Source of the DNA: Clostridia bacterium
Lineage (GTDB): Bacteria; Bacillota; Clostridia; UBA1381
Assembly: GCA_008668455.1 (NCBI GenBank)
Contig: RQCD01000057.1
Span: 1-9,059, forward strand
Direction: 5' to 3'
Length of the DNA stretch: 9,059 nt
Both the position numbers and the translations under genes were made by a program. Positions 5,129 through 9,059 of the stretch are shown piece by piece. Position 1 is the first letter of the stretch. Every line of letters begins with the position of its first letter. The notes beneath the pieces are model-generated. The model saw only the letters and a program-made list of their open reading frames with translations, did not search any database and was not told the DNA's origin.

Positions 5129-6337
5129 CTATACATTATTGCCGGCTAATATGCCCGTAGAAAACGCAATTTGCAAATTGAAGCCACCGGTATAAGCATC
5201 CACGTCAATGACCTCTCCGGCGAAAAATAAGCCTCTCACGACCTTTGACTGCATAGTGGACGGATCAATTTCACTTACTTTCACACCGCCTGCTGTCACA
5301 ATTGCCTCCTCCATGCTGCCAAGACCTGTAATTTCCAGCGGCGCTGCCTTTAAAAGAGAACCGAACCGCAGCCGTTCCTCGCGTGTGATCATGCTGACCT
5401 CCTTATGCGGTTCAATGCCGGATAATTCAATCATAACCGGGATCAGCGCCTTTGGTAATAGCTCATCTAAGGCATTGACAAAATGTTTTCGCCGGAATAT
5501 TTCAAAATCTCTGCAAATCCGCTGATCCAGCTGCTTTTCGGAAAGCGCCGGCTTTAAATCAATTTCCACCCGATATCCTCCGTCGGTGCAATGTGCAGAC
5601 GCGGACAGCACAATCGGTCCGCTGATTCCGAAATGCGTAAAAAGCATTTCTCCGAAATCGGAATAGATCATTCGGTTTTTTCGATCGTACAGACGAAGCT
5701 CCACATTCTTTAAAGGAAGTCCCATCACGTCCGAAACCCATTTATCCGGTGTTCGGATCGGTACAAGCGAGGGACGGATCGGAACAATGGTATGCCCGGC
5801 ACGCTCTGCCATCCGGTATCCGCTCCCATCTGAACCGGTTAAGGGATAGGACGCACCGCCGGCGGCTAAAATCACCCGGTCAGCGAAAATGTCGCCCCGG
5901 TCGGTTTTTACCCCTTGCACTACGCCATTCGCAATCAAAATTGATTCGGCACGGCATTTTTTCCAGATCACGTTCGGAGCAAGCGCATATTTCGCTAATG
6001 CCTCTGCAATATCCCTTGCCTGATCCGACTGCGGAAAAATTCTTCCTCCGCGCTCCTCTTTTAAAGGAACTCCGCGTTCTTCAAAAAAGCGGATCACGTC
6101 CTGATTGGTAAAGCCATAGAGCGCGCTATATAAAAACTTCGGATTTCTTGGAATATGCTCTAAAATATCTTCAATTTCTGCGGAATTTGTCACATTGCAG
6201 CGCCCCTTTCCCGTGATCCGGACCTTTCTTCCCAAAACGCGGTTCGGTTCAATTAAAAAGACCTGATCCGCATGCTCTGCAGCCTTGCCGCATGCCATCA
6301 GTCCGGCTGCGCCGCCGCCGATTACTGCTACCTTCAT
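5129..6337 (-). CDS. FAD-dependent NAD(P)-type oxidoreductase, BaiN/HI0933 (YhiN) flavoprotein family
   Basis: With the start at the ATG 6335-6337 this is a 402-residue flavoprotein beginning MKVAVIGGGAAGL, with the FAD-binding GxGxxG at 7-12. A longer reading from 6367 adds ten residues without sense and has no RBS. Other family blocks are GRKVRITGKGRCNVTNS, the GGRIFPQSD segment, LAAGGASYPLTGSDGSGY, and the C-terminal GLFFAGEVIDVDAYTGGFNL with IAFSTG. Length is normal (about 400). Most members have no known substrate. One (BaiN) was linked to bile-acid dehydroxylation, but similarity alone does not justify that role, and the gene commonly sits beside cmk in Clostridia. Its ATG overlaps the rpiR stop (ATGA), so translation is probably coupled. 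Confidence 0.9.
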   Translation of the reverse strand: MKVAVIGGGAAGLMACGKAAEHADQVFLIEPNRVLGRKVRITGKGRCNVTNSAEIEDILEHIPRNPKFLYSALYGFTNQDVIRFFEERGVPLKEERGGRIFPQSDQARDIAEALAKYALAPNVIWKKCRAESILIANGVVQGVKTDRGDIFADRVILAAGGASYPLTGSDGSGYRMAERAGHTIVPIRPSLVPIRTPDKWVSDVMGLPLKNVELRLYDRKNRMIYSDFGEMLFTHFGISGPIVLSASAHCTDGGYRVEIDLKPALSEKQLDQRICRDFEIFRRKHFVNALDELLPKALIPVMIELSGIEPHKEVSMITREERLRFGSLLKAAPLEITGLGSMEEAIVTAGGVKVSEIDPSTMQSKVVRGLFFAGEVIDVDAYTGGFNLQIAFSTGILAGNNV

Positions 6338-7185
6338 TTCTTTTCGTATACCTCGTATTCTTCCCAAATGGATTCTAAAATGCGAAAATTCTCCTTTGTC
6401 TCCTGTTTCCGTTGCATACTGATTGAAACAATCAACGCATTCACCACGCTTAAGGGAGCGACTAAGGAATCTACAAAGGAGTCCATCTCACTGCTTGCAA
6501 TCAGACAAAAGTCTGACAGCGGAACAATCGGTGACTGCGGACTATCTGTAATTCCGATAATGGACGCACCGCTTTTTTTCGCATATTCCAAAGCGCGGAT
6601 AGTACTTTTGGAATAGCGCGGAAAGCTCATCCCCAAAACTGCGTCGCGCTCTCCCACGCGCAGAAGCTGTTCAAAAATATCGTCTGCGCCGGTGGTATTG
6701 ATAAGACGCACATTATCAAACAGCAGGTTAAAGTAAAAGCCGACAAAGCTTGCCAATGCCGCCGAGCTGCGAACGCCTGTGATATAGATATGCTCCGCTT
6801 TGCAAAGACTTCCTACCGCGCCGTCAAACTGCGCGCGGTCGATCATGTCAAGCGTTTTATAAATACGGTTTGCGTCTGCCTTTAAAACATTTGAAAGAAC
6901 GTCCGTTTCGCCGATTTTCTTGGTTGCAAGCTCCATTCTCTGGAGCGAATTCAGCTTTGTCCGAACGCGCTCCTGCAAGCTTTTCTGCATTTGCTGATAG
7001 CCCTCATAGCCTAATTCCGCTGCAAACCGCACCACGGTCGATTCGCTGACCCCTGCCTCCTCGGCAAGCTGTGCCGCCGTTAAATACGCCGCCTTTTCAT
7101 CATGCTCCAGGATATAACCGGCAAGCTGACGCTGACGTTTACTGAACGTTTTCAGATTCTGCTCCAGATACCCCAATAGCTCCAT
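6334..7185 (-). CDS. MurR/RpiR-family transcriptional regulator (HTH + SIS)
   Basis: This 283-residue regulator has an N-terminal RpiR helix-turn-helix domain (about 1-78; recognition segment TAAQLAEEAGVSESTVVRFA at 36-55). A C-terminal SIS sugar-phosphate-binding domain (about 125-250) contains HIYITGVRSSAALASF and GMSFPRYSKSTIRALEYAK. Relatives control sugar, amino-sugar or sialic-acid genes in response to phosphosugars. The effector here is unknown, and no sugar gene is nearby. The ATG at 7183-7185 has a GGGGGAG site about 7 nt upstream, placed inside the end of the substrate-binding protein gene; the two frames overlap by 47 nt. The gene ends in a 4-nt overlap with the flavoprotein start. 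Confidence 0.9.
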   Translation of the reverse strand: MELLGYLEQNLKTFSKRQRQLAGYILEHDEKAAYLTAAQLAEEAGVSESTVVRFAAELGYEGYQQMQKSLQERVRTKLNSLQRMELATKKIGETDVLSNVLKADANRIYKTLDMIDRAQFDGAVGSLCKAEHIYITGVRSSAALASFVGFYFNLLFDNVRLINTTGADDIFEQLLRVGERDAVLGMSFPRYSKSTIRALEYAKKSGASIIGITDSPQSPIVPLSDFCLIASSEMDSFVDSLVAPLSVVNALIVSISMQRKQETKENFRILESIWEEYEVYEKK

Positions 7186-8785
7186 CCGGCTTCTCCCCCT
7201 CTTTTTTCTCTTTTGCTAAGTTATACTTTTCAGAAAAATACCAGTTTTCCGGCTGGTTATACACCCGGTAAAAATTCGGTGCGCCGACTGCGGATAAGGA
7301 CGCGTCGTAAAAAAGCTCTTCTTTCATGAAAAACAGTGTAACAAACCTCATATCCTCTAAAAACAGACTGCAAACCTCTCCGTAAACCGCCATATATTCC
7401 TCTGCGCCGGCGGTTTTTTTCAGCCGGGATAAAATTTCGTCCATTGCTTCACTCTGATAACCGAAATAATTTTCTGCCGAATGTACCAGTCGGGACGGAT
7501 CCATACTCCAGGGCATTTCATTTTCTCCGATAAACAGATCAAACTGCTTTTCCCGAACCAATCCCAGATACTGCTCATACCCCACCGCGCGGAGCTTGGT
7601 GTTAATTCCGGCAGCGTTTAAATCCATCGCAATCTGCTTTGCAAGATTCATTTTTTCCGGGTTGTCCTTGTTCACCAGGAGAGAAAAGCAGAGCTGCTCC
7701 TCATAATTTCCGAAATCTTTATAAAAATACCCGTCCTTCTGATACCAGCCCTGATCATACAGAAGCTGACCTAACAGGCTGTCGTCAATTTCTACCTCCA
7801 CTGTATCCTCATCATGAAACCAGACTCCTGGCAAAACCGGCAGATCCGCCGCCTCGCCCAGACCGTACACTTCTTTTTCCACCAAGGATTTTTTATCGAT
7901 CAGATAAGCAATTGTTTTCCGCAGTTCCGGCAGCCTTAAAAGCTCGTTTTCATGATTCATTCCCAGAAAAGTCAGCTTTTCAGACAGATAATCGCGCCGG
8001 GTAACCGAGCCGCGCGGAGACTGGCTTTTTAAATCCAAAAGACTGCTTGTAATCAAATCCGACTCACTTGCTAAAAATGCCGATACCGCCGCCGCAGAAT
8101 CCTTGGCAATGCTCACTAAAATCTCTTTTTCGCTCGCCTCTCCGCCGTGCCAGTCCGGATTTGCCTCAAGCGAAAACCGGTTTCCGCTTTTTTTCTCAGC
8201 ATACCGATAAGGTCCTGTACCGACTGGAATTTCCTCCGGGTTCGGTTCGGTGGGTGTGTTGCGCTTGACAACCGGAAATCCCAGCTGTCCGACAAAATTT
8301 GCCTCCGGATGATTGAGCGTAATTAAAATTTTGCTGCGACTGACCACGTCTGCCTCTTTGATATTCTCCACTGCGCTCTTATAAAGACCGTTTCCGACCT
8401 TGATCATATTTATGGTGTAGATCACGTCATTGGCATTAAACGCTGTTCCGTCATTCCAGGAAACGCCCTTCTTCAGGCTGACATAATACTGACGTCCGTT
8501 ATCCGTCATACTCCATCCCTCCGCTAAAACCGGAACGGCATTGAGCTTTTCATCAAAGGAAAACAGCGGTTCATACACCAGCTCCATCACCTCTGCCATT
8601 GCACGGGAGGAGGTGACGGTTGGGATCATAGAATCTGCCGCATCCACCGCGAAGCGCACCTGTGCCGTGCTTTCATGAATGATCAGCTCGCCCTCCTCTA
8701 AGGGCGCGTCCTTCTGATTTTGTCCCGGCAGACTGCATCCTGCAAGTATGAGCAGCAGGAAAAATGCTATGATTCTCTGTTTCAA
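7139..8785 (-). CDS. ABC transporter substrate-binding lipoprotein, peptide/nickel type (SBP_bac_5)
   Basis: This 548-residue protein starts with a lipoprotein signal peptide, MKQRIIAFFLLLILAG, with a lipobox ending at Cys17, so it should be lipid-anchored outside the membrane. The mature part shows the OppA/DppA signature: YEPLFSFDEKLNAVPVLAEG (71-90), then GVSWNDGTAFNANDVIYTI, VGTGPYRY, and a C-terminal YNQPENWYF. It would bind oligopeptides or similar ligands for an Opp/Dpp-type transporter, but no permease or ATPase gene is in view. The start is TTG (8783-8785), preceded by AAAGGAT; an in-frame TGA just upstream excludes a longer form. It begins 13 nt after the laccase-domain stop. The last 30 or so residues are a charged tail beyond the usual end and overlap rpiR. 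Confidence 0.88.
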   Translation of the reverse strand: MKQRIIAFFLLLILAGCSLPGQNQKDAPLEEGELIIHESTAQVRFAVDAADSMIPTVTSSRAMAEVMELVYEPLFSFDEKLNAVPVLAEGWSMTDNGRQYYVSLKKGVSWNDGTAFNANDVIYTINMIKVGNGLYKSAVENIKEADVVSRSKILITLNHPEANFVGQLGFPVVKRNTPTEPNPEEIPVGTGPYRYAEKKSGNRFSLEANPDWHGGEASEKEILVSIAKDSAAAVSAFLASESDLITSSLLDLKSQSPRGSVTRRDYLSEKLTFLGMNHENELLRLPELRKTIAYLIDKKSLVEKEVYGLGEAADLPVLPGVWFHDEDTVEVEIDDSLLGQLLYDQGWYQKDGYFYKDFGNYEEQLCFSLLVNKDNPEKMNLAKQIAMDLNAAGINTKLRAVGYEQYLGLVREKQFDLFIGENEMPWSMDPSRLVHSAENYFGYQSEAMDEILSRLKKTAGAEEYMAVYGEVCSLFLEDMRFVTLFFMKEELFYDASLSAVGAPNFYRVYNQPENWYFSEKYNLAKEKKEGEKPDGAIGVSGAESENVQ

Positions 8786-8798
8786 AATACATCATCCT

Positions 8799-9059
8799 TT
8801 ATTTCAGCGCTAAAAATGCGCCCAAATTTCCTCTGTTTCCATTGGTTTTCCGATGGGAAAACAAGAAGTCGCTGAGGCAATAGGTGCATTTCTCTGCCAT
8901 TGTGATATTCTTCGCCGGAATCCCGGCAGAAAGAAGCGTCTTTTGCACCGAAAGCGGCAGATTTACATGCCATTTTTCATGCCGTTCCAAAACTTCCTCT
9001 CCAAAGGTTTCCCGGAAGATTTCACTCACTTCGTCGCCAACCTCAAAATGACATACACC
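8799..9059 (-). CDS. Laccase-domain protein (PgeF/YfiH/YlmD family), C-terminal part
   Basis: The frame runs off the right edge; 86 C-terminal codons plus the stop are seen. It reads GVCHFEVGDEVSEIFRETFG, then WHVNL, AGIPAKNI, KCTYC, FLFSHRKTNGNRGNLGAF. These are the hallmark C-terminal motifs of the family, including the Cys of CHFEVG and the His of WHVNL that belong to the active site. Members are now described as purine nucleoside phosphorylase/adenosine deaminase-like or peptidoglycan-editing (PgeF) enzymes; the old polyphenol oxidase name is misleading. The first visible GTG (9027-9029) lies inside the domain and is not the true start. Confidence 0.9.
   Translation of the reverse strand, partial: GVCHFEVGDEVSEIFRETFGEEVLERHEKWHVNLPLSVQKTLLSAGIPAKNITMAEKCTYCLSDFLFSHRKTNGNRGNLGAFLALK

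Noticed and set aside
6338..6367. Longer flavoprotein start adding ten residues
   Set aside because: The extra residues precede the canonical MKVAVIGGG start, lie inside rpiR, and have no RBS; the ATGA overlap start at 6337 fits better.
8782..8973. 63-codon minus-strand frame overlapping the laccase-domain end
   Set aside because: It is out of frame with clear family motifs (KCTYC, FSHR), shows no recognisable features itself, and is a shadow.

Overview
The window reads as one long leftward (minus-strand) gene cluster from a low-to-mid GC Clostridia genome. Protein similarity, strong AGGAGG-type ribosome binding sites and tight gene packing suggest a Lachnospirales or Anaerotignum-like anaerobe; this placement is an inference from recognised families, not a measurement. 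In transcription order (right to left) it holds: the 3' end of a laccase-domain (PgeF/YfiH) gene, an oligopeptide-type ABC substrate-binding lipoprotein with a TTG start, a MurR/RpiR regulator, a BaiN/HI0933-type flavoprotein, a HutP-like small protein, a fused AroH chorismate mutase-cytidylate kinase, a PlsC acyltransferase, an IspH-ribosomal protein S1 fusion with a damaged 5' end, and secG. Gaps are 2-38 nt or overlaps, so co-transcription is likely. It ends at a strong stem-loop at 743-768.

The left end is a separate unit: a near-consensus sigma-A promoter (726-731 / 703-708), an FMN riboswitch aptamer (about 568-690), an intrinsic terminator (523-554), and a RibU-like riboflavin transporter S-component (12-491). 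The ribU frame stops inside the last membrane helix, and 11 nt of family-like coding sequence follow in the same frame before the window edge.

The core cmk - plsC - ispH/S1 order is a familiar clostridial housekeeping arrangement (nucleotide, phospholipid, isoprenoid and translation functions). The substrate-binding lipoprotein and RpiR regulator are less expected, since no permease or ATPase partner is in view.

The points most worth a second look are: (i) ispH has lost its start codon, its first Fe-S cysteine and its reading frame (TAG) within about 80 nt, while the rest of IspH and S1 looks intact and S1 has its own internal RBS; (ii) the linker-less AroH-CMK fusion; (iii) the nonsense codon near the end of ribU, next to a riboswitch that departs from consensus at a few positions; (iv) a HutP-family protein with no histidine-utilisation genes nearby. 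I found no CRISPR array, tRNA, rRNA, IS element or phage gene.
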